A DNA stretch of 17,072 nucleotides from Candidatus Falkowiibacteriota bacterium (GCA_903857815.1 CAIOGK010000009.1:1-17072), one strand, 5' to 3'. Numbered from the stretch's first letter, positions 1 to 8,021 are shown. The notes: generated by a model not told the origin, from the letters alone. Numbers and translations: made by a program.

Positions 1-1401
1 ACAGAAATATACGAAAAATATATCAAAACTACTAAGACTAGCCAATTTAAGAAATTAGCTGTTGAAAGCGGCTTAATCGCCATTAAATCTTTACATATTC
101 TAGGAGATTTAATGTCGGGCTCATTCCGGCTTATTGCCGGCTTTTTTCGCTTATTCTTTAAGCTATTTTTTTATAAAATATTAGTTAAGATATATTTTCA
201 AGTTTTTCGCTTTAAAAAAAATAATCTCAAAGAAAAAACTTCATCACAACTAATCCGAAGTAATTCTGTCTTTATAATAATTACCGTTCTTGGTATCTTC
301 TTTATTATTTCTAATACTAATAGTAAAGGTAAAACTAATACCATGGATAGTTTAATACCAAAAACTATCATGGCAAATTTAGTAAAGAATGAATTCAGTT
401 CATTAGAGAGTGAAGAGTTAATTGAAGAATCATATACGCCGTCTAGCTTAAAGGCTGCGGGCAAAGAAAAATATCTTGATTCATTTTCCACAATCGAAAA
501 ACAAGCTGGATTAGTTAACATCACCGAAGATGAACAATATAATTCCTTAGTAATTGTTAACGAGGATGGTTTAGCGATTAAACCGCGCATCATCGGATCC
601 AACTTAGCTAACGATGGAATAATTCCACAAAGAAATGAAATAATATATTACACTGTTCAAAAAGGAGATGTTGTTAGCAACATTGCTCGTAAATTTGATA
701 TTACTGTTAACACAATTCTATGGTCAAATAACCTAACGGCCTTTAGTTTAATTAGACCGGGCGATACCTTAACCATTTTACCGTACAGCGGTGTAGTTCA
801 TACAGTTAAGAGCGGGGATACCATTTCTAAAATTGCTAATTTATACGATGTTGAGGCAGAAAAAATATTAAGTAGTAACAACGTCGGCGGGTCTCTAAAA
901 ATCGGTGATAAAATTATTGTCCCGGGAGGAAGAAAAATAGCGACTGCCGTAGCAACTACAAGAAGAACGAATAACGGCAGCACTGGATTATCGATTATCA
1001 GAGATTTAGTTAAATCTCCAAATGAAAATAGTTCGCCAACTGGGGCAAAAATGGCCTGGCCAACAGTTGGACATCGCATTACTCAATATTATTCATGGAG
1101 ACATACTGGCTTAGATGTAGCGAATAAAGTTGGAACTCCGCTATACGCTGTTGAATCGGGCACAGTTGAATTTGCTGGCTGGAGCAATGGTTACGGCTAT
1201 AATGTAGTTATTAATCACGGTGGCGGTAAAAAAACCAGATATGCTCATGCTAGTAAACTATTTGTTAAAGTTGGAGATGAAGTTTCAAGGGGAGAAAATA
1301 TTGCCGCTATGGGCTCCACTGGTTGGTCAACTGGGCCACACATTCATTTTGAAGTTATGATAAATGGTAAAAAATATAATCCACTTAATTATATAAAATA
1401 A
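1..1401 (+). CDS. LysM / M23 peptidoglycan endopeptidase, 5' end probably outside window
   Basis: Predicted zinc endopeptidase that cuts peptidoglycan cross-links outside the membrane. Numbering from the ATG at 112 (429 residues): a basic, hydrophobic N-terminal region; a membrane segment or signal anchor at about 52-69; two LysM glycan-binding repeats at about 178-225 and 228-272; and a C-terminal M23 domain from about 318. The M23 ligands are visible: H331 and D335 in HTGLD, and H410/H412 in HIH. The start is uncertain. ATG 112 has AGGAG at 102-106, an ideal spacing, but the same frame is open back to base 1 and reads like protein (for example KKLAVESGLIAIKSLHI), so I favour a start upstream of the window. 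The next gene begins two bases after its stop, suggesting co-transcription. Family assignment is firm; the N terminus is not. Confidence 0.9.
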   Translation, partial: TEIYEKYIKTTKTSQFKKLAVESGLIAIKSLHILGDLMSGSFRLIAGFFRLFFKLFFYKILVKIYFQVFRFKKNNLKEKTSSQLIRSNSVFIIITVLGIFFIISNTNSKGKTNTMDSLIPKTIMANLVKNEFSSLESEELIEESYTPSSLKAAGKEKYLDSFSTIEKQAGLVNITEDEQYNSLVIVNEDGLAIKPRIIGSNLANDGIIPQRNEIIYYTVQKGDVVSNIARKFDITVNTILWSNNLTAFSLIRPGDTLTILPYSGVVHTVKSGDTISKIANLYDVEAEKILSSNNVGGSLKIGDKIIVPGGRKIATAVATTRRTNNGSTGLSIIRDLVKSPNENSSPTGAKMAWPTVGHRITQYYSWRHTGLDVANKVGTPLYAVESGTVEFAGWSNGYGYNVVINHGGGKKTRYAHASKLFVKVGDEVSRGENIAAMGSTGWSTGPHIHFEVMINGKKYNPLNYIK

Positions 1402-1402
1402 T

Positions 1403-1663
1403 ATGGGGCAAATATTCTTAGGAATAATTTTAACTGCTGCAGGCGCTTTTTTAGTTATTAAAACCGAATGGTTTATGACTAATTTTGGGCGCATTGCCTG
1501 GTTTGAAGAGAAACTAGGTTCAGATGGCGGTTCAAGACTAGGTTATAAATTAGTCGGAATTATTTTACTGTTTTTGGGAATCGTTACTATGACCGGTAGC
1601 GGTAATAGTTTTATGTTGTGGCTACTGGGCCCACTTTTAAAATACAACCAACCCCCTCAATAA
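1403..1663 (+). CDS. Small two-helix membrane protein, unknown function
   Basis: An 86-residue protein not recognised as a named family. Two hydrophobic helices are visible, at about residues 3-20 and 49-66. A loop between them carries aromatic and charged residues and a Gly/Ser patch (EKLGSDGGSRLG). This suggests an integral membrane protein with two spans. Its ATG lies one base after the stop of the M23 endopeptidase, so the two are very likely co-transcribed and translationally linked, which hints at a cell-envelope role. No catalytic motif is visible. No good terminator follows, so transcription might reach the tRNA-Ala region, which also has its own promoter. The ORF is convincing because of its tight spacing and clean membrane topology; the function is unknown. 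Confidence 0.7.
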   Translation: MGQIFLGIILTAAGAFLVIKTEWFMTNFGRIAWFEEKLGSDGGSRLGYKLVGIILLFLGIVTMTGSGNSFMLWLLGPLLKYNQPPQ

Positions 1664-1695
1664 ACAGCTATTATCTATAAATTAACTCCTGTCTC

Positions 1696-1724
1696 TTGAC
1701 CAAAAAGAAAACAATTGATAATCT
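1696..1724 (+). promoter_or_regulatory. Promoter for tRNA-Ala
   Basis: TTGACC at 1696-1701 resembles a -35 box. GATAAT at 1717-1722 (15-base spacer) or TAATCT at 1719-1724 (17-base spacer) would be the -10. Transcription would start near 1730, about 24 bases before the mature tRNA. An 8-base inverted repeat, TTGATAAT (1715-1722) and ATTATCAA (1743-1750), overlaps the -10 and ends just before the tRNA. Confidence 0.5.
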
Positions 1725-1753
1725 TTTTACAGCCAACCTGGAATTATCAATCT

Positions 1754-1827
1754 GGGCCCTTAGCTCAGCTGGCTAGAGCATCTGCTTTGCAAGCAGAGGG
1801 TCATCGGTTCGAATCCGATAGGGTCCA
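1754..1827 (+). tRNA. tRNA-Ala(UGC)
   Basis: A full cloverleaf can be drawn. The acceptor stem is GGGCCCT (1754-1760) with AGGGTCC (1820-1826), and contains the G3-U70 wobble pair that marks alanine tRNAs. The D-arm is GCTC/GAGC. The anticodon arm is TCTGC (1781-1785) and GCAGA (1793-1797) around the loop TTTGCAA, giving anticodon UGC. The T-arm contains GGTTCGAATCC. The discriminator base is A at 1827. The following bases are CAA, so CCA is not encoded and must be added by CCA-adding enzyme. Confidence 0.97.
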
Positions 1828-1830
1828 CAA

Positions 1831-1873
1831 AAAAACAACCCCTTAACTTTATAAGCTAAGGGGTTTTGTTTTA
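1831..1873. terminator. Bidirectional intrinsic terminator between tRNA-Ala and the minus-strand fusion gene
   Basis: A perfect 9-bp stem, AACCCCTTA (1837-1845) with TAAGGGGTT (1857-1865), has an 11-base loop. It is preceded by an A-run and followed by TTTTGTTTT, so it can work on both strands. It ends the tRNA transcript on the plus strand and the converging gene that stops at 1892 on the minus strand. Confidence 0.85.
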
Positions 1874-1891
1874 CATTAATTTTTATATTAT

Positions 1892-3625
1892 TTAATCAAA
1901 ATAAATAATGCCATTAATTTGATTAAAATTACCACCGGTAAATGAGTCAGCCTTAAATGGTTTAACAAAATCTTGTGGCGTAGGCGCGATCTTTTTAAAA
2001 ATCGCCATTGTTCTTCGTAAATTATCTTCCGGACCGATATTTTTAAAAGCAATCGGCAGAAAAAACTTAGAGGAAAAAATTTGCACCAAAGCCTCTGGCC
2101 CGATTCTCCATAAATCAACCGGGTACTCATGCTTAGGAAAACTTTTACCTGGAACAGTGACAACAATGTAACCATCAACCTTACAAATACGAATCATCTC
2201 ATTTAACACCTTCCAGGGATGGTAGGTGTGCTCCAGTAACTCAAACGCCCAAACATGATTTTGCGTTTCATCGTAAAAAAAATCAGGTAAATTTTCCGCA
2301 TCCCCGACAATATTATTTTCCTCGGGAATAAATTCTAAATCAACGTTAGAAATAATAGTGTCAGCATTTTTTATAATCGCCTCAAACTTTTCACGTTGAT
2401 TTTGTTGCAGTAAACCTAAAACTTCTCCACGAGCAGAACCAAGATTTGTGATTAGAGAGCCTCGTTTAATTAAAGGAACAACTTCACGTGTAAAAAAATC
2501 AATTACATCCGGCATGCCAGGATATTCTAAAGTTAAATTATCAGAAACAGTTATCCAGGCAAACTGATTTTTAGTTTTATACCGATCAACTTCTAGCGTG
2601 AAAACGCAATTGATTATTCCGTTTGAATTAACAATTTGATTCTCTAGTTCAAAGCCAAAAATCCATAAAATTTTCTGAATGCGCGCATTCGTACTTGAAG
2701 AGGATAATGTTAAAGATAATTTTTTAACACCTTGATTCTTTAATTTTTTAATCAATACTAAAATTGCTTTTTCTTCGAAACCTAGCCCCATCGAGCTACA
2801 AGAAAATGTAGCATTTTCAATAACAGCATCTTCGCCATTTACATGAACAATAAAAGCACCTATTAAGCCAAGGGAAATTTCTTGCTGAAAAGCAGAAACG
2901 GCATAAACTATACGTCCGTTGTTTAACTTGGAAAAAATACTTTCAATTAATTTTTCCTCAGACTCAAATTGATCCGGATTAAAATTCAAACGATGAGTAG
3001 TAAACAGTAGTTTAATAATTCGATATAAACCACTAGCAGGAGGAACGGCAACGCAAATACTTTTGCCAAGACTTTTTTGTACTTCTAAATGAAAGCCTTT
3101 TTGACTGCGTTCTGTAATTTTTAGACGATAACGATTCTGACGAGCCTTAACATCACTTACTGACTCCTTAGAGCGACAAGAAACACTTTTAGCATGTTTA
3201 AGTATCCCTAAATCTTCAGGACATAAAACATGAATGCCGCGAATTAAATCTTCAGCTTCACGTAACAAGGCTTCGTTATCATCAACAAAAACAGCAGTTT
3301 CCGGTCTTATATCCGTTAGCTCCAAGAGCTGCCGAATATTATTAATTTTCGGCTCCCAATTCGCTAAAACATAAGTAAACAGGTTGCGGTCAATGGATAA
3401 TCTGGAAAAAGTTTTTTCCACATCAACCAAATCATTAGAAGAAACAGCAAAAATCTGAATTCCCCGGTCATACATGAATTTAATGATTTCGTAACGGTCA
3501 CTATGTAAAGAAACCGTTTCTCCGTGAGCGAGAATTCCTTCCCACAAAGTCTCATCTAAATCAATAAACAAAGCGCTAATTTTTTTAGCGATTTTTACAC
3601 TTAAAACATCATTTTTTTCTTTCAT
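1892..3625 (-). CDS. FkbH-like HAD-IIIC phosphatase / GNAT-like / SAM methyltransferase fusion
   Basis: A 577-residue three-domain protein. Residues 1-150 are a HAD phosphatase of the FkbH type, with motif I DLDET (D22, D24, T26), motif II SSN (62-64), motif III lysine K93 in NWEPK and motif IV VDD (D115, D116). Residues about 165-345 resemble the FkbH acyltransferase-like part, including THRLNFN. Residues about 360-577 look like a class I methyltransferase, with NLGSARGEVLG in the SAM-binding position, then DAENLP and FELLEH. Known FkbH proteins load a glyceryl group onto an acyl carrier protein in polyketide pathways. No carrier protein or synthase is nearby, so the substrate is unknown; a surface glycan or lipid modification is one guess. 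It is monocistronic, with its own promoter at 3672-3700 and no clear Shine-Dalgarno. Domain calls for HAD and methyltransferase are strong; the GNAT call is weaker. Confidence 0.85.
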   Translation of the reverse strand: MKEKNDVLSVKIAKKISALFIDLDETLWEGILAHGETVSLHSDRYEIIKFMYDRGIQIFAVSSNDLVDVEKTFSRLSIDRNLFTYVLANWEPKINNIRQLLELTDIRPETAVFVDDNEALLREAEDLIRGIHVLCPEDLGILKHAKSVSCRSKESVSDVKARQNRYRLKITERSQKGFHLEVQKSLGKSICVAVPPASGLYRIIKLLFTTHRLNFNPDQFESEEKLIESIFSKLNNGRIVYAVSAFQQEISLGLIGAFIVHVNGEDAVIENATFSCSSMGLGFEEKAILVLIKKLKNQGVKKLSLTLSSSSTNARIQKILWIFGFELENQIVNSNGIINCVFTLEVDRYKTKNQFAWITVSDNLTLEYPGMPDVIDFFTREVVPLIKRGSLITNLGSARGEVLGLLQQNQREKFEAIIKNADTIISNVDLEFIPEENNIVGDAENLPDFFYDETQNHVWAFELLEHTYHPWKVLNEMIRICKVDGYIVVTVPGKSFPKHEYPVDLWRIGPEALVQIFSSKFFLPIAFKNIGPEDNLRRTMAIFKKIAPTPQDFVKPFKADSFTGGNFNQINGIIYFD

Positions 3626-3671
3626 TTGTGATTATTTTGAGTTAAACATAAAATTTTTAAAGAACTTGGGC

Positions 3672-3700
3672 ATTTTAAAACAAAAAGCAAGAAATGTCAA
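3672..3700 (-). promoter_or_regulatory. Near-consensus promoter for the FkbH-like fusion gene
   Basis: On the minus strand TTGACA (3700-3695) and TAAAAT (3677-3672) are separated by exactly 17 bases. Transcription would start near 3665, giving an AT-rich leader of about 40 bases before the ATG at 3625. Confidence 0.75.
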
Positions 3701-3732
3701 TATAGAGTAAATATGAGCTACTTTTGCTCTGA

Positions 3733-3750
3733 AGCATAATATGCTATAAA
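3733..3750 (+). promoter_or_regulatory. Possible extended -10 promoter with overlapping dyad
   Basis: TGCTATAAA (3742-3750) fits an extended -10 element upstream of the gene starting at 3786. TTGCTC at 3724-3729 is a weak -35 with a short 15-base spacer. A dyad, AGCAT-aat-ATGCT (3733-3745), overlaps it and could be an operator or chance symmetry. Confidence 0.4.
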
Positions 3751-3785
3751 TAAGGTAGTTTGAGATAAAAAATAATTCTAAATTT

Positions 3786-4637
3786 ATGGGGATTGAATAT
3801 CTATCAGGCATTAAACCAGGAGCTAAAATTGACTTAAGCCAATTTACAAATAAACCCAAAATACCGTCTCCAGAGACCTATTTACCAGAATTAAATATAC
3901 GTCTTGAAAACTTAGCCAAAAGACTGAATGCTCAACATGGTGATTTTTTAGAAATAAATGGTCAAATAAAAATGAGCGGAAATGATGAAGAGTCAAGTCG
4001 CGCTTTAATTGATGCCAAAGAAACTCTATGGGCTCAAGATAGTGGAAAAACTAAAGAGCTCATGTTGGCTGATAGAGAAAAAAATCCAGCTAACATCGCT
4101 GAAATTTCGACCACCTTATTATTTGATAAAGTTTTACGAGAAGAATTTATTATTGTTCGCGCTTCAACTTATGATGATTATGAAAACGGCGCTGATCAAT
4201 TAATAATTGATAAAAAAACTGGCGCGGTGATTTGCGGTTTAGATGATGCGATTTTAGGAAGCTCTGCTAAAGATGATGGCGAGAAAAAGAAATTAAAAAT
4301 AGATAAAAAAATGCAAAGCGGCGGCGCCAAAATAAAATACGGCGCAACTATTAACGAAGCAGGCTCGCTAGAAAGGAAAAATCTTAACCACATCCCAATT
4401 TTTTATTTTAATCTTGAAAAATCAGAAATGAATAATATTTTAAAATCTTTAACTACTGATAATCAAGAATTAACAAAAGACGAAATGCTAGTATACGGAA
4501 AATTAATCAATTCCCTGCTTGAACAAGCTGCTGAATATAAAAATGATGAAAGCTTACATCTAGAATTAAGAAATAATCTTCAAAATTTTACGCCCTCTCT
4601 CAATAAGATGCAAAATTATATTCAACCGAAAATATAA
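3786..4637 (+). CDS. Uncharacterised cytoplasmic protein with an acidic, nuclease-like motif region
   Basis: A 283-residue protein that I do not recognise as a named family. It has no signal peptide or membrane segment. The best-defined block is residues 119-155: EEFIIVRAS, then YDDYENGADQLIID, then TGAVICGLDDA. Its acidic positions (E119, E120, D130, D131, E133, D137, D142, D153, D154) on alternating strands, followed by lysines near 168-175, loosely recall PD-(D/E)XK-like nuclease cores. That is a guess from pattern only. The C-terminal 70 residues look helical. It is transcribed alone, divergent from the FkbH-like gene and convergent with ddl, whose stop is 13 bases away. The ATG at 3786 is the first in frame after a plausible extended -10. 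The gene is clearly coding; the function is unknown. Confidence 0.75.
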   Translation: MGIEYLSGIKPGAKIDLSQFTNKPKIPSPETYLPELNIRLENLAKRLNAQHGDFLEINGQIKMSGNDEESSRALIDAKETLWAQDSGKTKELMLADREKNPANIAEISTTLLFDKVLREEFIIVRASTYDDYENGADQLIIDKKTGAVICGLDDAILGSSAKDDGEKKKLKIDKKMQSGGAKIKYGATINEAGSLERKNLNHIPIFYFNLEKSEMNNILKSLTTDNQELTKDEMLVYGKLINSLLEQAAEYKNDESLHLELRNNLQNFTPSLNKMQNYIQPKI

Positions 4638-4650
4638 AAATTCTAGTTTA

Positions 4651-5832
4651 TTATTTATGAGCTAATTTTAAGCTCTTTAGCTGACCTAAAACTTCAGAAG
4701 TAAAGCTATGAGTTGAATTATCTTTCTCAGTCTGACGAATAAGCGCATCTTTAATTAAATCACGCACTAATTCATCAATTACTACTCCACTCTTCTCCCA
4801 AAGATGATGATATAAAGTTCCCGGAAGAGGATTAATCTCGTTAGCAAAATATTGTTTAGTAACTTTATTATAAAGAAAATCAAATCGGGCAATTCCAGAA
4901 CACCCCAAAATACCATACACCTTTAAAGAGACGGCCTGAATATTTTTAGTAGTTACTTCGTCTAAATTTGCGGGAATAATTATTTTTTTCTCGGCTTGAC
5001 CTAATTGAGCGCCGCCATCATTTAAATATTTATCTTCATAACTAAATAAATCTGAGCTAAAAGAAGATTCCTGGAGTAAGGAGGCTTGAGGATTTTTATA
5101 ACCTCTAACTGCACAAGTAACATCCAATAAATTTTCTACGCTCTCCTCAACTAGTAACTGATCATCATAGTGCAGGGCAACTTCACAAGCTTGTTCTAAT
5201 TCGATAAAATTACTTACTTTAGTAATTCCGATTGAAGAACCGAGGTGAGGCGGCTTAACAAAAACTGGCCATTGTAAACCATTTTTTATTTCTTCTAAGA
5301 TAGTGGTCTTTTTTTCTTCCCACTGAGAACGATTATAAGCAACAAATTTTGTGGTCGGAATATCTAAGCCTTGATAAAAAATCTTGGTAAGAACTTTATC
5401 CATCGCAATAGCAGAGGGAGCAACATCACAACCAACATAAGGAATATTAAAAACATTAAAAAGCCCTTGCATAGAACCATCTTCGCCTAGATTACCGTGG
5501 AAAGCCGGAAAAGCTAAATCTATTTTAATTGTTTTTTTAGAAAATAAACCATTTTTAATAAAAACTAAACAAGATTCGGAAGCATCTAAATCTAAGCTAT
5601 AAGCACCAAATGAAGATAAATTAGCCTGATAACCATCGGCACTAAAAAAAGCCAAGCTATCAAGTTTTTCATCAATAAAGAATCTTTCCTGTTTATCAAG
5701 ATAAACTGGAATAACTTTATACTCAGGCATTTTTTTTAAAACAGAAATAATAAGTTCTCCGGTAATAACCGAGATGTCATGTTCTGGGCTTTTGCCTCCA
5801 AAAAATACCCCAATTGTCTTTATTCCTTTCAT
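4651..5832 (-). CDS. ddl: D-alanine--D-alanine ligase
   Basis: Cytoplasmic ATP-grasp ligase that joins two D-Ala molecules for the peptidoglycan stem. With the start at 5832 it has 393 residues. The N terminus KTIGVFFGGKSPEHDIS is the classic Ddl opening. The ATP-grasp core includes FVKPPHLGSSIGI and VEESVENLLDVTCAV. The metal site is ARFDF and NEINPLPG, and FSYEDKY is in the usual loop position. The tail LPGTLYHHLW differs from the more common LPGFT form, which is a recognised Ddl variant. I chose ATG 5832 over the upstream ATG at 5865 because it matches the family's N terminus and avoids overlapping the upstream gene. It begins 7 bases after the MurF stop and is the third gene of the hydrolase-murF-ddl operon. 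MurF uses its product directly. Confidence 0.93.
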   Translation of the reverse strand: MKGIKTIGVFFGGKSPEHDISVITGELIISVLKKMPEYKVIPVYLDKQERFFIDEKLDSLAFFSADGYQANLSSFGAYSLDLDASESCLVFIKNGLFSKKTIKIDLAFPAFHGNLGEDGSMQGLFNVFNIPYVGCDVAPSAIAMDKVLTKIFYQGLDIPTTKFVAYNRSQWEEKKTTILEEIKNGLQWPVFVKPPHLGSSIGITKVSNFIELEQACEVALHYDDQLLVEESVENLLDVTCAVRGYKNPQASLLQESSFSSDLFSYEDKYLNDGGAQLGQAEKKIIIPANLDEVTTKNIQAVSLKVYGILGCSGIARFDFLYNKVTKQYFANEINPLPGTLYHHLWEKSGVVIDELVRDLIKDALIRQTEKDNSTHSFTSEVLGQLKSLKLAHK

Positions 5833-5839
5833 ATATTTA

Positions 5840-7210
5840 TTATTTATAATTATCCGGCCAGTCATTTTGAAATATTATTGTATCGCCTGATTTCAAAACT
5901 GCACCTAAATCATTATGGGCTGATATAGCATCAGAATATACTTTATAATTTGAAAAATCAATTTTTTTAAACTCATCGATTATGTAATTTGTGGCGCTAT
6001 TTTTTACGATTAAAACTAAATCTATTTTCTTAGCTGCATATAAATGAGCAATTTCGCGATGACGTTCTTCTTTTTTTTCTCCCAACTCCACTAAGCCAGG
6101 AGTAATAACCAAACGGCGCCCCGGAGCACGATCCAAAACTTCTAGTCCACTTACAAAACCATTAAAATTCCCATTGTAGCTATCATCGATAATCATTAAA
6201 TTAGAAGCGGTATTTGAAATAGGCTCTAAGCGATTTTTAATAATTGGCATAGCGGCAATAGGGACAATCGCTTTATTTAAATCTAGGCTCAATTCTTTTG
6301 CCAAAGCTAAAGCCATAGCCATTAAGATGATGTTATGTTTAGCGAGCAGTTTTGTAGAAAAAGTTTTTCCGTCGTAATCAAAAGATAGACCAAAAAAATT
6401 TGGTAAAAAATTAATCTCGCTCACCGAAGAATAATCTACGCCCATCACATCGGATAACTTAAATCGGGTATAATTATTTTTCACATTTTCATCGGTAAAA
6501 TTAAGGATAACTTTTCTAGCCGTTCTTTCCGCTAATTCAAATTTCGCTTTAATAGTATTTTCTATGCCGCCAAATCTCTCTAAATGAGACTCGTTAATTC
6601 CAGTTAAAAAAGAATATTTAGGGCTAATTAAATCGCAAATTTTAGCGATATCACCAATTTGATAAGCGCCCATCTCAACAATAAAAAAATCGGCTTCGGC
6701 AATTTCTTTCTGTTGAGCAATTATAAAATAAGCAATCCCTAAATCAGTATTGATATTATTAGGCGTCTTAACGATTTTAAAGCCACTGCTAAGAACAACC
6801 GCTAATATTTCCTTTAAACTTGTTTTCCCGTAACTTCCGGTTATACCAATGACTGGCGTTTTTATTTTACTTAAAATATTCTTAGCTTGAACGATTACTC
6901 GCTTCTTTAAAAAATAATCCAGCGGAGAAAAACAAAATAAAACCAAGAGAGCGAGAATCGGTAAAAGCGGGATTAAAATAATTACAAAAATGATGGTCCA
7001 AAAATGCAACAGATAAACTGCGCCGATAATTAAAATACTAATAAGCAACAAACACGAATAATAAATAGCTTTTGCTTTTAGCGTCCAATCAATCGCCTGT
7101 CTTTTTTCGTAAGCATACCAACGCAAATCAGAGTAAACGAAAGCTAAAAATCTTTTCGGATTATAATCTTCACGCTGTAAAATATAAATTAAACTGCGAA
7201 TAATGTTCAT
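5840..7210 (-). CDS. murF: Membrane-anchored MurF-like ligase (UDP-MurNAc-tripeptide--D-Ala-D-Ala ligase)
   Basis: A 456-residue Mur ligase that should add D-Ala-D-Ala to the UDP-MurNAc-tripeptide. The central ATPase domain has the P-loop GITGSYGKTS (122-131), then NNINTDLG, VEMGAYQIGDI and NESHLERFGG; DDSYNGNF marks the junction to the C-terminal domain. Together these favour MurF over other Mur ligases. The usual MurF N-terminal substrate-binding domain is not visible. In its place residues 1-120 contain a basic start and two hydrophobic helices (about 49-66 and 72-94), so the enzyme is probably held at the membrane. The start codon overlaps the stop of the upstream hydrolase as ATGA, implying translational coupling. 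ddl follows 7 bases after the stop. MurF identity is well supported; loss of the N-terminal domain makes the exact substrate less certain. Confidence 0.88.
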   Translation of the reverse strand: MNIIRSLIYILQREDYNPKRFLAFVYSDLRWYAYEKRQAIDWTLKAKAIYYSCLLLISILIIGAVYLLHFWTIIFVIILIPLLPILALLVLFCFSPLDYFLKKRVIVQAKNILSKIKTPVIGITGSYGKTSLKEILAVVLSSGFKIVKTPNNINTDLGIAYFIIAQQKEIAEADFFIVEMGAYQIGDIAKICDLISPKYSFLTGINESHLERFGGIENTIKAKFELAERTARKVILNFTDENVKNNYTRFKLSDVMGVDYSSVSEINFLPNFFGLSFDYDGKTFSTKLLAKHNIILMAMALALAKELSLDLNKAIVPIAAMPIIKNRLEPISNTASNLMIIDDSYNGNFNGFVSGLEVLDRAPGRRLVITPGLVELGEKKEERHREIAHLYAAKKIDLVLIVKNSATNYIIDEFKKIDFSNYKVYSDAISAHNDLGAVLKSGDTIIFQNDWPDNYK

Positions 7211-7947
7211 AAATATTTAAAGAATATTTTTCTAAATTCATCGGGTTTATCCAAAAAAGCATAATGTCCAGCCTGAGGGATGATTTCTAAAATAGCTTTA
7301 TCATTCAGGACTTTTAATTTTTCCGCCTGATAATATGGCGTCGCCTTATCATCTTCTCCCCAAATTAAAATTATTGGTAAATTTAATCTGAGATACGCCT
7401 CTTGTCTATCTTCACTTATTAAACGCTTATAGATTTCTTCCATTTCGCCGGCCTCCATATAATCAGGACTAAGTGATTTGCCAGCTAAACGTTTTCGCAT
7501 TTTTTTATTTATAAACGGAAAGAGAAGGCGAAAAACTTTAGCTCCTATAAACATCAGCTGCGAACGACCAAGTCTTTCTCTAATAATCGCGCCACCGAGT
7601 AGAATTATTTTCTGAGCTTTCTCGCCAGAACTTAAATATTCAACCGCGACTGCTCCGCCAACGCTATGACCGATCAAAATTGGGCTTACAACTTCTAATC
7701 TTTGTAAAACGGCTTTCACTAATTTCGCATATTCTACTAATCCCCAAGTTTCTTTGGGCGCCTCACTCCCACCCCAGCCAGGAAGGTTAATAGCTAATAA
7801 ATTTGGAGTATTTCCCATAACTGAACAAAACAAATCAACCGGTGATTTCCAACCAGACAAGAAAACAACGGCCCGAGACGCATTAAAGCCCTGGCTAATT
7901 GAATAACTGATTTTTAAACCAGAAACTATAATTTCTTTTTTTATCAT
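7207..7947 (-). CDS. Alpha/beta hydrolase
   Basis: A 246-residue alpha/beta-hydrolase-fold protein with no signal peptide. The catalytic triad is visible: S95 in the nucleophile elbow GHSVGG, D200 in WGEDDKATP and H228 in AGHYAFLDKP. An early LSGWKS probably supplies the oxyanion hole, and NLPGWGGS is the typical strand-4 loop. The cap region, about 120-185, is basic and hydrophobic, so a hydrophobic or lipid-like ester is possible, but the substrate cannot be read from sequence. It is the first gene of the operon with murF and ddl and overlaps the murF start by 4 bases (ATGA). That suggests a wall-related role by association only. An extended -10 promoter lies at 7971-7979. Confidence 0.88.
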   Translation of the reverse strand: MIKKEIIVSGLKISYSISQGFNASRAVVFLSGWKSPVDLFCSVMGNTPNLLAINLPGWGGSEAPKETWGLVEYAKLVKAVLQRLEVVSPILIGHSVGGAVAVEYLSSGEKAQKIILLGGAIIRERLGRSQLMFIGAKVFRLLFPFINKKMRKRLAGKSLSPDYMEAGEMEEIYKRLISEDRQEAYLRLNLPIILIWGEDDKATPYYQAEKLKVLNDKAILEIIPQAGHYAFLDKPDEFRKIFFKYL

Positions 7948-7970
7948 AAAATGCTCTTTATCCTATATTA

Positions 7971-7979
7971 ATTATATCA
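7971..7979 (-). promoter_or_regulatory. Extended -10 promoter for the hydrolase-murF-ddl operon
   Basis: On the minus strand TGATATAAT (7979-7971) is an extended -10 box. The matching -35 position (7999-7994, TTTTTA) is weak. It lies face-to-face with the plus-strand promoter at 7987-8015, so the two would compete or be controlled together. Confidence 0.6.
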
Positions 7980-7986
7980 TCTTATA

Positions 7987-8015
7987 TTGACACTAAAAAG
8001 TAAAGGAATTAAAAT
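7987..8015 (+). promoter_or_regulatory. Strong promoter of the first small transcription unit
   Basis: TTGACA (7987-7992) and TAAAAT (8010-8015) are separated by exactly 17 bases. The predicted start is near 8022. No long ORF follows; the transcript would run to the terminator at 8236-8276. Confidence 0.7.
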
Positions 8016-8021
8016 ATAATT

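Noticed and set aside
1715..1750. TTGATAAT/ATTATCAA inverted repeat upstream of tRNA-Ala as a regulatory hairpin
   Set aside because: The 20-base loop and its overlap with the -10 make it as likely to be chance or part of a processed leader; noted in the promoter entry only.
3632..3859. Minus-strand ORF of 75 codons between the divergent genes
   Set aside because: It spans the promoters of both neighbours and overlaps the start of the 3786 gene.
5833..5865. Upstream ATG for ddl (11 extra residues)
   Set aside because: It overlaps the end of murF and precedes the conserved Ddl N terminus; ATG 5832 fits the family.
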